A stretch of DNA of 64,000 bases from DASQZT01 sp963728965 (GCA_963728965.1 CAVSMH010000002.1:310001-374000); one strand, 5' to 3'. Positions 42,648-52,708 are shown, numbered from the stretch's first letter. Numbers and translations are program-made. Notes: a model not told the origin generated them from the sequence alone.

Positions 42648-43284
42648 ATGGATCGTCAGGATACACAACAACTGCTGAAGGATTTGCTGGGGGATGCGCA
42701 CGTGCTGGTGGCCGCTATCAGCGGCGTCGTGGAACGCGCCCTGCTCGAACAGATCGCCAGCCGCCCGGTGACTCTGTCGCAGTTGAAAATCCTGAAGCTC
42801 ATCGACGTGACCGACGCCCATCACGTGGGCGATGTGGCCGCGTTTTGGGCGTGAGCAACGCCGCCGCCAGTAAGCCGGTGGACCGCCTGGTTCGGAAAAA
42901 TACCTGAAACGGACCGTGGCGCAAACCGACCGCCGTTCGAGCGAACTGACGCTGGCACCGGCCGGTCACAAGCTCCTGCGGCTCTACGAGGCCGCCAAGG
43001 ACCGCAAACTCGCGGCCCTGCTCGGCGACCTCGACGCGAAGAAAATGCGGCGGACCTCCGACTTTCTGGAGCGGCTCACCAAGGAGATCATCAACGGCAG
43101 CGCCAACCCCGAAGAGATCTGCCTCCAGTGTGGAGTTTACTTCAAGAAGCGCTGTCTCGTGCGGGATGCGGCGCGAGCCGAGTGCCAATACCAGAAACGC
43201 CGGAAGTCACGGCTGGTGAGGACCGATGCAGCGCAAGCCGAAATTCCAGAGGGAGGCCGACCCGGATTGGGCCCACCAGGTTAG
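42648..43284 (+). pseudogene. MarR-type regulator with C-terminal Cys cluster, two frameshifts
   Basis: A winged-helix regulator spread over three frames. ATG 42648 (site AGAGGGA upstream) gives LEQIASRPVTLSQLKILKLI to DVAAF. The next frame gives LGVSNAAASKPVDRLVRK, which is the recognition helix, and the third gives YLKRTVAQTDRRSSELTLAP (the wing) to the end. One missing T at 42843-42846 and one missing A at 42896-42900 restore a single frame, so two homopolymer errors are the simplest account. The C-terminus adds CLQCGVYFKKRCLVRDAARA then C, a four-Cys group that might bind iron-sulfur or zinc, which is uncommon in MarR proteins. It is divergent from ruvA. Targets unknown. Confidence 0.72.
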
Positions 43285-43602
43285 CCAACGGGGGCGATCC
43301 AGCATCTGCTTTATCCGCGCCGTTTGCCGGTGCCGGTGCAGGAGTTTCACCGGGTAGTGAGCCCCGCCGCGGTCGAAATTCCGAGTTCTGGCTGGTGCTG
43401 TCGCATGGCATTGCGGTCGAACCCGTGGTGCTGCGCGTTGCGGCGCTACGGGTGGGAGCTGCTGCGGCGGACCGGGCGCCCGTCGCTGAAACGCGAACGC
43501 ATCCCAGGCACCGGGGAGATGCGCGACCTGGTGGGCGCGGGAGTGGTCTCCTGCCTGTCGATTTCGGCTGTGGGATAATCGATAGAGCACCCGCCACAAC
43601 GA
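43285..43602. other. 318-bp region before lepA, no supported gene
   Basis: Open frames cross this stretch on both strands but have Arg/Ala/Pro-rich composition with no recognisable domain, as expected by chance at this GC content. GATAAT at 43574-43579 could be a -10 element for lepA, 23 nt before its ATG; no matching -35 is seen. Confidence 0.4.
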
Positions 43603-45414
<1,812 letters not shown>

Positions 45415-45433
45415 GCCCCGGCTGCCTCCCTGC

Positions 45434-45439
45434 TATGTT
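45434..45439 (+). promoter_or_regulatory. -10-like box before tdh
   Basis: TATGTT ends 6 nt before GTG 45446, and no ribosome site lies between. Likely start of a leaderless tdh transcript in the 31-bp gap after lepA. Confidence 0.35.
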
Positions 45440-45445
45440 AGGGAT

Positions 45446-46471
45446 GTGAAAGCGCTGGTAAAAAGCCAGGCCTCGCCCGGTCTCTGGCTGGAAGACGTGT
45501 CTCCCCCCTCAATCGGCATCAACGACGTGCTGATCCAGGTGCTGCGCACGGGAATCTGCGGCACCGACGTCCACATTTACAATTGGGACGGTTGGGCGCG
45601 GCAGACCATCCCCGTTCCCATGGTGGTGGGTCACGAGTTCGTTGGAAAGATCGTCGAAGTCGGCTCGAATGTGACTGACTTTTTTCCCGGCGAGATCGTC
45701 AGCGGCGAAGGTCACGTGGTGTGCGGCCGCTGCCGGAACTGCCTGGCGGGGCGCCGTCACCTCTGTGCGAACACGCTCGGTGTGGGCGTGAACCGGCCGG
45801 GTGCGTTCGCCGAATATATCGCGCTGCCCATGACCAACGTCTGGCACCTCGATCCCGCCATCCCGCTCGACATCGGCGCGATCTTCGATCCCTTCGGCAA
45901 CGCCGTCCATACCGCGCTGTCCTTTCCGGTGTTGGGAGAAGACGTGCTCATCACCGGCGCCGGTCCCATCGGCATCATGGCGGCGGCGGTGGCGGTCCAC
46001 GCTGGCGCCCGCTTCACCGTCATCACCGACCTCAACCCCTATCGGCTCGAGCTGGCGCGCTCCATGGGGGTCACGCGCGCGGTCGACGTCCGATCCACGC
46101 AGCTTCGCGACGTCCAGAAGGAACTCGGCATGACCGAAGGCTTCGACGTCGGGCTCGAGATGTCCGGCGTGCCGGCGGCGTTCCGGGACATGCTGGCCAA
46201 CATGAGCCACGGCGCCCGCATCGCGATGCTCGGCATTCCCTCCGAGGCGATGTCCATCGACTGGCGCACCGTCATTTTCAACATGCTGACCATCAAGGGT
46301 GTCTACGGCCGGGAGATGTACGAGACCTGGTACAAGATGACCGTGATGCTCCAGTCGGGACTGGATATCTCACCGGTCATCACCCATCGCTGTCGCTATA
46401 CCGAGTTCCAGAAGGGCTTCGAAGCCATGATTTCGGGCAACTCCGGCAAGGTGGTTTTGAGCTGGGATTGA
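45446..46471 (+). CDS. tdh: L-threonine 3-dehydrogenase
   Basis: A 341-residue zinc-dependent medium-chain dehydrogenase that oxidises L-threonine to 2-amino-3-ketobutyrate with NAD. Visible are the catalytic zinc ligands in TGICGTDVHIYNWD and VVGHEFVGKI, the structural-zinc cysteines CGRCRNCLAGRRHLC, the Rossmann motif ITGAGPIGIMAAAVAVHAGA and IFDPFGNAVHTAL, which is typical of TDH as opposed to sorbitol dehydrogenase. The start is GTG 45446. The partner Kbl (2-amino-3-ketobutyrate CoA ligase) is not adjacent. Related polyol dehydrogenases share the fold, but the WDxWA (NWDGWARQTIP) motif supports TDH. Confidence 0.9.
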   Translation: MKALVKSQASPGLWLEDVSPPSIGINDVLIQVLRTGICGTDVHIYNWDGWARQTIPVPMVVGHEFVGKIVEVGSNVTDFFPGEIVSGEGHVVCGRCRNCLAGRRHLCANTLGVGVNRPGAFAEYIALPMTNVWHLDPAIPLDIGAIFDPFGNAVHTALSFPVLGEDVLITGAGPIGIMAAAVAVHAGARFTVITDLNPYRLELARSMGVTRAVDVRSTQLRDVQKELGMTEGFDVGLEMSGVPAAFRDMLANMSHGARIAMLGIPSEAMSIDWRTVIFNMLTIKGVYGREMYETWYKMTVMLQSGLDISPVITHRCRYTEFQKGFEAMISGNSGKVVLSWD

Positions 46472-46617
46472 AAAAACGCCAAGCGGCTCTTTTGTTTTAA
46501 TGCATTTGCCCTGAAGCCGGCGGCGGCCGCAGAAATCGCGTTGCGCGCACGCCTTGGAGGGGTTCATCTTTTCGCAGTCGCGCAGCGTCTATATGATAGA
46601 TTTGAGATAGGAGACGA

Positions 46618-47304
46618 ATGCGTTTCGAAGCTCCGGCTGCCTTCCTTTTTCAAATGAACAGCATTTGGGACATGGTCCAACGCGATCCTCTGGAGATCGT
46701 CGTGCTGGCCGTGCTCGCCTGTTTTTCGGTGTACTCCTGGACGGTGATTTTCGCCAAATGGCAGTCGTTGCGTGGCGCACGCCGCTCCAATTCGCGTTTT
46801 GTGCGCGCCTTCCGGAAAGCCAGCGGGCTCGAGGCGGTCATGGTGGCGAGCGAGCAGTTTCGCCCGTCGCCGCTGGTGGCGGTTTTCGATTTCGGCTACG
46901 AGGAAATCGAACGCCAGGTGAAAGCCAAGGGCACGGTGAACAATCGCGCCTCGCTCGAACGGGCGATTCAACTCGGCATCAGCGAGGAACTCGCCAAGCT
47001 CGAGCGCAACATGAACTGGCTTGCCACCACGGCTTCGGTCAGCCCGTTCATTGGGCTGTTCGGGACCGTTCTGGGTATCATCCGCGCCTTTCTCGACCTG
47101 AGCCAGATGGGCAGCACCAGTCTCAAAGCGGTAGGGCCGGGCATCGCGATGGCGCTCATCGCCACTGCCGTGGGCCTGCTCGCCGCCATTCCCGCGGCCA
47201 TCTTCTACAACCTGTTTGGCCACAAAATTCGCGAACTGGGCGCGCGAATGGACGATTTCGCCCTGGAGTTCATGAACCTGGCGGAACGTACTTTCGGAGA
47301 CTGA
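46618..47304 (+). CDS. tolQ: Tol-Pal system proton channel subunit TolQ
   Basis: A 228-residue MotA/TolQ/ExbB protein with three membrane helices, the first at about 25-48 (IVVLAVLACFSVYSWTVIFAKW). The diagnostic pore region is TASVSPFIGLFGTVLGIIRA (helix 2) and GPGIAMALIATAVGLLAAIP (helix 3). With TolR it harvests the proton gradient to drive outer-membrane constriction at division. ExbB would look alike; the Tol assignment rests on the neighbours tolR-tolA-tolB-pal-cpoB. ATG 46618 has AGGAG 8 nt upstream. First gene of the operon, after a 146-bp gap that follows tdh. Confidence 0.92.
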   Translation: MRFEAPAAFLFQMNSIWDMVQRDPLEIVVLAVLACFSVYSWTVIFAKWQSLRGARRSNSRFVRAFRKASGLEAVMVASEQFRPSPLVAVFDFGYEEIERQVKAKGTVNNRASLERAIQLGISEELAKLERNMNWLATTASVSPFIGLFGTVLGIIRAFLDLSQMGSTSLKAVGPGIAMALIATAVGLLAAIPAAIFYNLFGHKIRELGARMDDFALEFMNLAERTFGD

Positions 47305-47308
47305 AACG

Positions 47309-47755
47309 ATGGCGATTTCGATCAATGGCGGCAGTGGATTCGGTTCGCGCCGGCACCGCGGCGGGGCCCCCCTGTCCGAAATCAACGTCACGCCGTTCGT
47401 GGATGTGGTGCTCGTGTTACTCATCATATTTATGCTCACCGCCCATGTCATGGAGTTCGGTATCGAGGTGGACGTCCCCAAGACCCGCCAGGTAAAGGAA
47501 ACCGCACAGGAGATGCCGGTCGTCTCTATACAAAAGGACGGGACGCTCTTCCTGAATGACAAGGTGGTCAATATCTACGAGCTCAAGGCTGCCATCCAGC
47601 AGCGCTTCGGAGGTGCCAAGGGAGTGTACGTACGCGCCGATAAGGATACGATTTGGGATCCGATCGCGCAGGTCACCGCGGCGCTGGGCGAGGCGGGGTT
47701 TCAGGTGAACATGGTCACCCAGCCGGAGGATTCGTCGGCCAAAGGCCGGCGATGA
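47309..47755 (+). CDS. tolR: Tol-Pal system protein TolR
   Basis: A 148-residue ExbD/TolR protein with a short cytoplasmic N-terminus, one membrane helix with the proton-binding Asp (EINVTPFVDVVLVLLIIFML), and a periplasmic domain (from about 55) with LELK-type strands (VNIYELKAAIQQRFGG, VYVRADKDTIWDPIAQV). It starts 4 bp after tolQ and would pair with it as the stator. ExbD versus TolR is settled only by operon context. There is no sign of truncation. Confidence 0.93.
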   Translation: MAISINGGSGFGSRRHRGGAPLSEINVTPFVDVVLVLLIIFMLTAHVMEFGIEVDVPKTRQVKETAQEMPVVSIQKDGTLFLNDKVVNIYELKAAIQQRFGGAKGVYVRADKDTIWDPIAQVTAALGEAGFQVNMVTQPEDSSAKGRR

Positions 47756-47764
47756 GCGAAAGTG

Positions 47765-48559
47765 ATGCCAGGGCATTTCGATATTCTCGATGAACCGGAA
47801 CGGATGGGGAGGCCGTTCTGGGGTTCCCTGGCACTGCATATTTCGATTGCCGCTTTCATCCTCTCCTACGGAAAGCTGAGCCTGTCTTCGAACATCCTGA
47901 TGGGCAGCCCGAACGGCGGCGGCCTGGGGTCGGTCGTGGTCAGCCCCACGCCGACGATTCCTCTGCCTCCAAAAACCGGACCGCGGAATCCCGTGGCCAA
48001 TGACACCGAATCGCAGGTGCCCTCGCCTCCGCCCAAGGCCAAGACAGTACCAAAGAAGAAAGCCCCGGAGCCGGATGCCATTCCGCTGAAGAGTCACAGC
48101 GCGAAGCAGCGCCCGTCGGAGAAACTCTGGGCAGAGCCGAACAAATGGCGTGCAGCGCAGAAGGACGCGCCCAACCAGCTCTACACGTCGGGCGGGCAGG
48201 CGGTGAACTCTCCGATCTACAACCTGCCCGGCGGGGGCGGTGTGGGCATCGGCAACAATTCACCCTTCGGCAACCAGTTCGGCGGCTATGCCACGATCCT
48301 GCGCGACAAAGTGGCGCGCGCGTGGAATACCGCGGACGTGGGCGGCCCGACCGCGGTGCCGGTAGTGGTCACATTCACCATCCGGCGGAATGGCTCGGTG
48401 CCGCCGCAATCCGTCCGAGTCGTGCAATCCAGCGGAAATCGGCCGCTCGATTTCTCCGCGCAGCGCGCCGTCTTCGATGCCAGCCCTTTTGGTCCGCTTC
48501 CGCCCGGCTTTCCCCTCAACCAGGCGGATGTGGAATTACGATTCGAATTGAGGCGTTAA
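47765..48559 (+). CDS. TolA/TonB-like periplasm-spanning protein
   Basis: A 264-residue protein with a single N-terminal membrane helix (GSLALHISIAAFILSYGKL), a Pro/Lys-rich spacer (SPTPTIPLPPKTGP, PPPKAKTVPKKKAPEPD), and a C-terminal TonB/TolA-type domain (YATILRDKVARAWNT, VPVVVTFTIRRNGSVPPQSV, FPLNQADVELRFEL). In the Tol operon it takes the place of TolA, linking TolQR to TolB-Pal. By sequence it is closer to the TonB C-terminal fold, so tolA/tonB is left open. ATG 47765 is used; GTG 47762 is an alternative. It directly abuts tolB (no gap). Confidence 0.85.
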   Translation: MPGHFDILDEPERMGRPFWGSLALHISIAAFILSYGKLSLSSNILMGSPNGGGLGSVVVSPTPTIPLPPKTGPRNPVANDTESQVPSPPPKAKTVPKKKAPEPDAIPLKSHSAKQRPSEKLWAEPNKWRAAQKDAPNQLYTSGGQAVNSPIYNLPGGGGVGIGNNSPFGNQFGGYATILRDKVARAWNTADVGGPTAVPVVVTFTIRRNGSVPPQSVRVVQSSGNRPLDFSAQRAVFDASPFGPLPPGFPLNQADVELRFELRR

Positions 48560-49945
48560 ATGAAGAAGTTCGCATGGTTAGCCGGCGGCTTGGCCGCGGC
48601 TCTCGTTTTGCTGTCTGCGCAACAGATTAAGGAGACCATCCTCCAGGGAGCGGAGCGGCCCTATATTGCCATTCCCGATCTGAAAGGGGCGGGCGAGGCG
48701 CAGAACGGCATGGCCGCCTTCAATGAGACCCTGTGGAACGACATCTCCGGTTCGGGGATCTTTCGCATGGCTCCCAAGACCTCGTACCCCCTGTTCGTCC
48801 CGCAGCAGCCCTCCGATTTCGTGCAGCCGCCGCCCGTGACCGAAACTCCCCGCGGCCGCAGGAACGAACTCGTCGCGGCACCCAACGGCGGCGGACGATG
48901 GATGTCCGATTGGTCCAGCCCGCCTACGCGCGCCACGTACCTGGCGTCCGGCTACACCGCGGTGCAAAATAATGTGCTCGTTCTCTACGGCTGGCTCTAC
49001 GATTTGACCAAAGGCACGCCCGCCGCGGCGCAGGTAGTCGCCAAACGATATCTCGGCACCGTGGATGACGCCGGCTCCCGCAAAGTTGCCCACGAATTCG
49101 CCGCCGATATTCTCGCGCTTTTCGGTCAGGAATCGCTCTTCGGTACTCATATTTATTTTGTTTCCGACCGGACGGGCCACAAAGAAATCTGGGTGATGGA
49201 CCCGGATGGCAAGAATCAGAAGCAGATCACCCATTACAACTCGACTTCCATCGAACCCGCCGTTTCACCGGATGGCACGAAGATCGCCTTTACTAGCTAC
49301 GCTCACTTCAATCCTGGTATATTTGTGTTTTCGGTGGATCCGGTCCGGGATTTACGTTTCTACAATCAGGGTGCGTCGGTGAATTCGTCGCCGTCATTTA
49401 CGCCCGACGGAAAGCAGATTGTCTACTCTTCGTCGGCCGGCCGATGCTGCCGCATCTTCATCGCGAACCTGGATGGAACGGGATTTCGGCCGGTTTCCTC
49501 GTTGAGTTCGATCGATACGGAGCCGAAGGTAAACCCGAAAACCGGCCGCGATATCGTATTCACATCCGGCCGCTCCGGCCCGCAACAGGTTTACGAAATG
49601 ACGATCGACGGCGGAAATATACAGCGTCTGACGGACGGCACCGGCGAAGCGGGCAACCCTGCCTGGCATCCGGACGGACAGAGGATTGCGTACGCCTGGA
49701 CTCGCGGTTACGCCGCGGGCGCCTGGAACGTGTTCATCCTGGATATCGCATCGCGGCAGTACACGCAGTTGACCCACGGCGAGGGCAGGAACGAACACCC
49801 TTGTTGGGCGCCGGATGGCAAGCACCTGGTGTTCGCCTCCACGCGCGGCGGACGGCCGCAGATCTATACCATGTTGGCGGATGGCACCCAGGTGAAGGCG
49901 CTGACTACGGCCGGGCACAATGAACGCCCGGTTTGGGGGAAGTAG
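48560..49945 (+). CDS. tolB: Tol-Pal system beta-propeller protein TolB
   Basis: A 461-residue periplasmic protein. It starts with a signal peptide (AWLAGGLAAALVLLSAQQ), followed by the N-terminal alpha/beta domain (about 30-190; GSGIFRMAPK, LYDLTKGTPAAAQVVAKRY, HEFAADILALFG) and a six-bladed WD40-like propeller (SDRTGHKEIWVMDPDGKNQK, SPDGTKIAFTSY, TPDGKQIVYSS, HPDGQRIAYAWT, APDGKHLVFASTRGGRPQIY). TolB binds Pal and is displaced by TolA. A 50-residue Pro/Arg-rich insert (about 95-130, TETPRGRRNE) interrupts the N-terminal domain, which is unusual relative to proteobacterial TolB. It starts immediately after the TolA/TonB-like stop. Confidence 0.93.
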   Translation: MKKFAWLAGGLAAALVLLSAQQIKETILQGAERPYIAIPDLKGAGEAQNGMAAFNETLWNDISGSGIFRMAPKTSYPLFVPQQPSDFVQPPPVTETPRGRRNELVAAPNGGGRWMSDWSSPPTRATYLASGYTAVQNNVLVLYGWLYDLTKGTPAAAQVVAKRYLGTVDDAGSRKVAHEFAADILALFGQESLFGTHIYFVSDRTGHKEIWVMDPDGKNQKQITHYNSTSIEPAVSPDGTKIAFTSYAHFNPGIFVFSVDPVRDLRFYNQGASVNSSPSFTPDGKQIVYSSSAGRCCRIFIANLDGTGFRPVSSLSSIDTEPKVNPKTGRDIVFTSGRSGPQQVYEMTIDGGNIQRLTDGTGEAGNPAWHPDGQRIAYAWTRGYAAGAWNVFILDIASRQYTQLTHGEGRNEHPCWAPDGKHLVFASTRGGRPQIYTMLADGTQVKALTTAGHNERPVWGK

Positions 49946-49968
49946 AGAGAATTCTGGAGGCGATGTTC

Positions 49969-50754
49969 ATGTTCAGTAAACGGAAGATCACGGTGATCTC
50001 GATCGCACTCTCGCTGGCGATATTCGCGGCGGGCTGTAAGAAGAAAGTACCACCACCGCCGCCGCCGCCACCGCCGGCTCCGGTTAAGGAGGCGCCGCCG
50101 GCACCTCGGGCTCCCGTGGTTGCCCAGTTCTCGGCGGAGCCCACCAGCATTCAGCGGGGCCAGTCTTCCACGCTGCGATGGGAAGTGACCGGCGACACAA
50201 CCAGCGTATCGATCAACGAAGGGATCGGTACGGTGCAGAATACCGGCAACCGCCGCGTGTTCCCGAACGACTCGACCAGTTATACCCTGACCGCTACCGG
50301 CCCGGGCGGCACCACTACCGCTTCGACCACCATCACGGTAACCACGCCGCCCCCGCCGCCGGCGCCCGCTCCGCCGCCTCCGACGCAGACCATCGAGCAG
50401 CGGCTCACTTCGGACGTGCAGGACGTGTTCTTCGATTACGACAAGAGCGACGTCCGGTCCGACGCGCGCGAGACGCTGACTAAGGATGCCGCCGCGATGA
50501 AGTCCATCCTGGCTGATTTCCCGAACCAGTCCATCGTCGTGGAAGGTCATTGCGATGAGCGCGGTTCGGCCGAGTACAACCTGGGCTTGGGCGACCGGCG
50601 CGCATCCTCGGCCAAGGATTTCCTGGTGCAACTCGGCGTTCCGGCGGACCGTCTCAAGACCATAAGCTACGGCAAGGAGCGACCGCAATGCACCGAATCC
50701 AACGAGTCCTGCTGGCAGCGGAATCGGCGCGTTCATTTCTCGCCCGGGCAGTAG
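49969..50754 (+). CDS. pal: Peptidoglycan-associated lipoprotein Pal with Ig-like insert
   Basis: A 261-residue outer-membrane lipoprotein. The lipobox is LAIFAAGC (Cys at about 22), then a Pro-rich linker (nine prolines), an Ig-like beta domain (about 55-125: FSAEPTSIQRGQSSTLRWEV, TSYTLTATGPGGTT), a second Pro-rich linker, and the OmpA-type peptidoglycan domain (VFFDYDKSDVRSDARETL, VEGHCDERGSAEYNLGLGDR, ISYGKERPQC). The Asp and Arg that bind diaminopimelate are present. The extra Ig-like domain between anchor and OmpA is not found in ordinary Pal. I prefer ATG 49969 because GGAGG (49956-49960) lies 8 nt before it; ATG 49963 would be only 2 nt away. Confidence 0.88.
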   Translation: MFSKRKITVISIALSLAIFAAGCKKKVPPPPPPPPPAPVKEAPPAPRAPVVAQFSAEPTSIQRGQSSTLRWEVTGDTTSVSINEGIGTVQNTGNRRVFPNDSTSYTLTATGPGGTTTASTTITVTTPPPPPAPAPPPPTQTIEQRLTSDVQDVFFDYDKSDVRSDARETLTKDAAAMKSILADFPNQSIVVEGHCDERGSAEYNLGLGDRRASSAKDFLVQLGVPADRLKTISYGKERPQCTESNESCWQRNRRVHFSPGQ

Positions 50755-50794
50755 GATAGAAATGGGGAGCGTGGCGCGGGCTCCAGCCGGCGCA

Positions 50795-50829
50795 GGTTTG
50801 AGGTTCCCGCCGCGCCCGGTTTGAGGTTC
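50795..50829. repeat. 12-bp direct repeat in the pal-cpoB spacer
   Basis: GGTTTGAGGTTC occurs at 50795-50806 and again at 50818-50829, a 23-bp period. It lies in the 172-bp non-coding gap between pal and cpoB. Purpose unknown. Confidence 0.5.
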
Positions 50830-50926
50830 GTATGCACGGTGGCCGCCGCTCTGTTCGAAATGTCCCCAGGTGGACCGGGCGGCTGTCATTCTGGCTTGCG
50901 GAACTCATTAGTAGGGGAGGGTGATT

Positions 50927-51850
50927 ATGTTCCGACGCATTGCCATCTTGGTGCTGGCCGTGTCGCCCGGGCTCGCGCTCGCGGCCAGCAAGGAAATTCA
51001 GGAGTTACAGCGCGACGTCGCCCAACTCCAGGATATGGTTCGCGCGCTTCAGCGGACGCAGGACGAGAAATTCGCCGCATTTCAGGTGCTGGTGCAGCAG
51101 GCGCTCAACGCCGCCAATGACGCCAGTAAGTCGGTAGCGGTGATCCAGAGCGGATTCCAACAGAGTCTTCGCGAAATGGAGTCCAAAGTAGTCGCCCCCG
51201 TCGTGGGGGTCAACACTCGCATGGATCAGATGTCCAACGATCTGCGCACGGTATCTCAGGCAGTCACCGATCTCACCGGCCTGATCTCCAAAATGCAGAC
51301 CCAGTTGACCGACCTGAACAACGCCGTGAAAGTGATGCAGCAGCCCGCGCCCGCCCCGCCGCCTTCGAACCCGTCCGGTACGGCCCTGGGATCGGCGCCC
51401 GGCCCCTCATCCGAGACCCCCACCATGTCCGCGTCCGCTCTGTACGACAATGCCCGCCGCGACTACAGCGGCGGCAAGTACGATCTCGCTGTCCAGGAAC
51501 TCACCGACTATCTGCGGTGGTACGGCAACACCGAGCTTGCCCCCAGCGCGCAATACTACATCGCCCGGATTCACGCCGCGCAAGGAGACTACGAGACCGC
51601 CGTGAAAGAGTACGATACCGTGCTCGAAAAATACCCCGACAACGCACGCACCCAGGACGCCATGTACGAAAAGGGCCAGGCCCTGTTCAAGCTGGGCCGT
51701 CGCACCGAAGGCGCCCGCGAGCTCCAGGAACTCATCAAGCGCTTCCCGCGCAGCGACTACACTTCCAAAGCCTGCGAGCAGGTGAAGAGCGTGGGATTGA
51801 GCTGCGGCCCCAGGGCCGCAGCTTCCAAGAGCAGCAAGCGTAAAAGGTAA
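50927..51850 (+). CDS. cpoB: Cell division coordinator CpoB (YbgF)
   Basis: A 307-residue periplasmic protein. It has a signal peptide (IAILVLAVSPGLALA), a coiled coil (about 20-135, EIQELQRDVAQLQDMVRALQ through MQTQLTDLNNAVKVMQ), a Pro/Ser-rich linker, and C-terminal tetratricopeptide repeats (ALYDNARRDYSGGKYDLAVQ, AQYYIARIHAAQGDYETAVK, AMYEKGQALFKLGRRTEGAR). The last TPR block matches CpoB, which ties peptidoglycan synthesis to Tol-Pal constriction. The coiled coil is longer than in the E. coli protein. ATG 50927 follows a GGGAGGG site. Last gene of the Tol-Pal cluster. Confidence 0.88.
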   Translation: MFRRIAILVLAVSPGLALAASKEIQELQRDVAQLQDMVRALQRTQDEKFAAFQVLVQQALNAANDASKSVAVIQSGFQQSLREMESKVVAPVVGVNTRMDQMSNDLRTVSQAVTDLTGLISKMQTQLTDLNNAVKVMQQPAPAPPPSNPSGTALGSAPGPSSETPTMSASALYDNARRDYSGGKYDLAVQELTDYLRWYGNTELAPSAQYYIARIHAAQGDYETAVKEYDTVLEKYPDNARTQDAMYEKGQALFKLGRRTEGARELQELIKRFPRSDYTSKACEQVKSVGLSCGPRAAASKSSKRKR

Positions 51851-51873
51851 TTCGGCCCCCCCTTTTCCCCTGT

Positions 51874-51879
51874 TAGACT
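51874..51879 (+). promoter_or_regulatory. -10-like box before deoC
   Basis: TAGACT ends 8 nt before ATG 51888. The 8-nt spacer has no ribosome site. Same box and similar spacing as before the small Tat-signal gene at 54326. Confidence 0.45.
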
Positions 51880-51887
51880 GGTCCAGT

Positions 51888-52619
51888 ATGGACCCCCTGC
51901 CTCGTCCGCCCCTTGGCACATACCAGGATCTGGCCGCCATGATCGACCACTCGGTGGTGAAGCCGGAACTCGCCAGTTCACAGGTGGTGGAGGCTCTCGA
52001 AATGGCCAAAGCGCGCGGCATCGCGTCGGTCAGCGTCCGGCCGTGCGATATCGATCTTGCGGTGCGCGTGCTCCAGGGCAGCCCGGTCCGGCCCGGCAGC
52101 GTCTGCGGATTTCCGCACGGCTCTCAGACCACTTCCACGAAGCTCTACGAGACGCGCGATCTGCTGCGCCGCGGCGCCAAGGAGATCGACATGGTGATCG
52201 CCATCTCCGCCCTGATCTCGCGTGAGTTCCAGCATGTCCAGACCGAGCTCGTCCAGATGGCCGAAGCGTGCCACAAAGAAGGTGCGCTTCTCAAGGTCAT
52301 CCTCGAGACTGCCTATCTCACCGACGAGCTGAAGATCATCGCCTGTCGCTGCTGCGAGCGTGCCGAGGTCGACTTTGTCAAAACTTCCACCGGCTTCGCG
52401 CCTTCCGGTTACACCATCGACGATCTGAAGCTGTTGCGCAAGTACCTGCCGGAGGAGATCGGCATCAAGGCGGCCGGCGGAATCCGAACCGTGGATCAGG
52501 TGCTGGAAGCGTATACAGCCGGTTGCTCGCGCATCGGCACCAGGTCCACCGCGGCCATTCTGGACGAATGGAAGGCGCGACTCAGCGCCCCGGCCAGTCC
52601 CGTCGCCGAGTCGCAATAG
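51888..52619 (+). CDS. deoC: Deoxyribose-phosphate aldolase
   Basis: A 243-residue class I aldolase that cleaves 2-deoxyribose 5-phosphate to glyceraldehyde 3-phosphate and acetaldehyde. Key residues: LAAMIDHSVVKPELASSQ (N-terminal), SVCGFPHGSQTTSTKLYE, EIDMVIAISALIS (with the catalytic Asp), the Schiff-base Lys in VDFVKTSTGFAPSGYT, and IKAAGGIRTVDQV with the second Lys. All catalytic residues are present. It is transcribed from its own -10-like box after the Tol-Pal genes, and a hairpin region follows. It could serve deoxynucleoside salvage; no other deo genes are near. Confidence 0.93.
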   Translation: MDPLPRPPLGTYQDLAAMIDHSVVKPELASSQVVEALEMAKARGIASVSVRPCDIDLAVRVLQGSPVRPGSVCGFPHGSQTTSTKLYETRDLLRRGAKEIDMVIAISALISREFQHVQTELVQMAEACHKEGALLKVILETAYLTDELKIIACRCCERAEVDFVKTSTGFAPSGYTIDDLKLLRKYLPEEIGIKAAGGIRTVDQVLEAYTAGCSRIGTRSTAAILDEWKARLSAPASPVAESQ

Positions 52620-52670
52620 CGCGGTGTGCCGGCGCCCTCTGAGACCCGGCCGCCTCCAAACCGCTTATGG

Positions 52671-52708
52671 TGCCGGGCCGTCGCTCACGAATGGCCCGGC
52701 AGTGAGCG
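52671..52708. repeat. Two interdigitated perfect dyads upstream of aroDE
   Basis: TGCCGGGCC (52671-52679) pairs with GGCCCGGCA (52693-52701). CGCTCAC inside that loop (52682-52688) pairs with GTGAGCG immediately after the first stem (52702-52708). Both stems are perfect, 9 and 7 bp. They cannot form together as a relaxed pseudoknot because the third loop has no bases, so they look mutually exclusive. The region lies 46 nt before the aroDE start. No U-tract. Confidence 0.55.

Noticed and set aside
43324..43578. 84-residue frame between the MarR-type gene and lepA
   Set aside because: No recognisable domain, no ribosome site and composition like chance frames in this GC range.
46480..46500. 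Terminator after tdh
   Set aside because: GCC/GGC with flanking A and T runs gives only a 3-bp stem; too weak to call.
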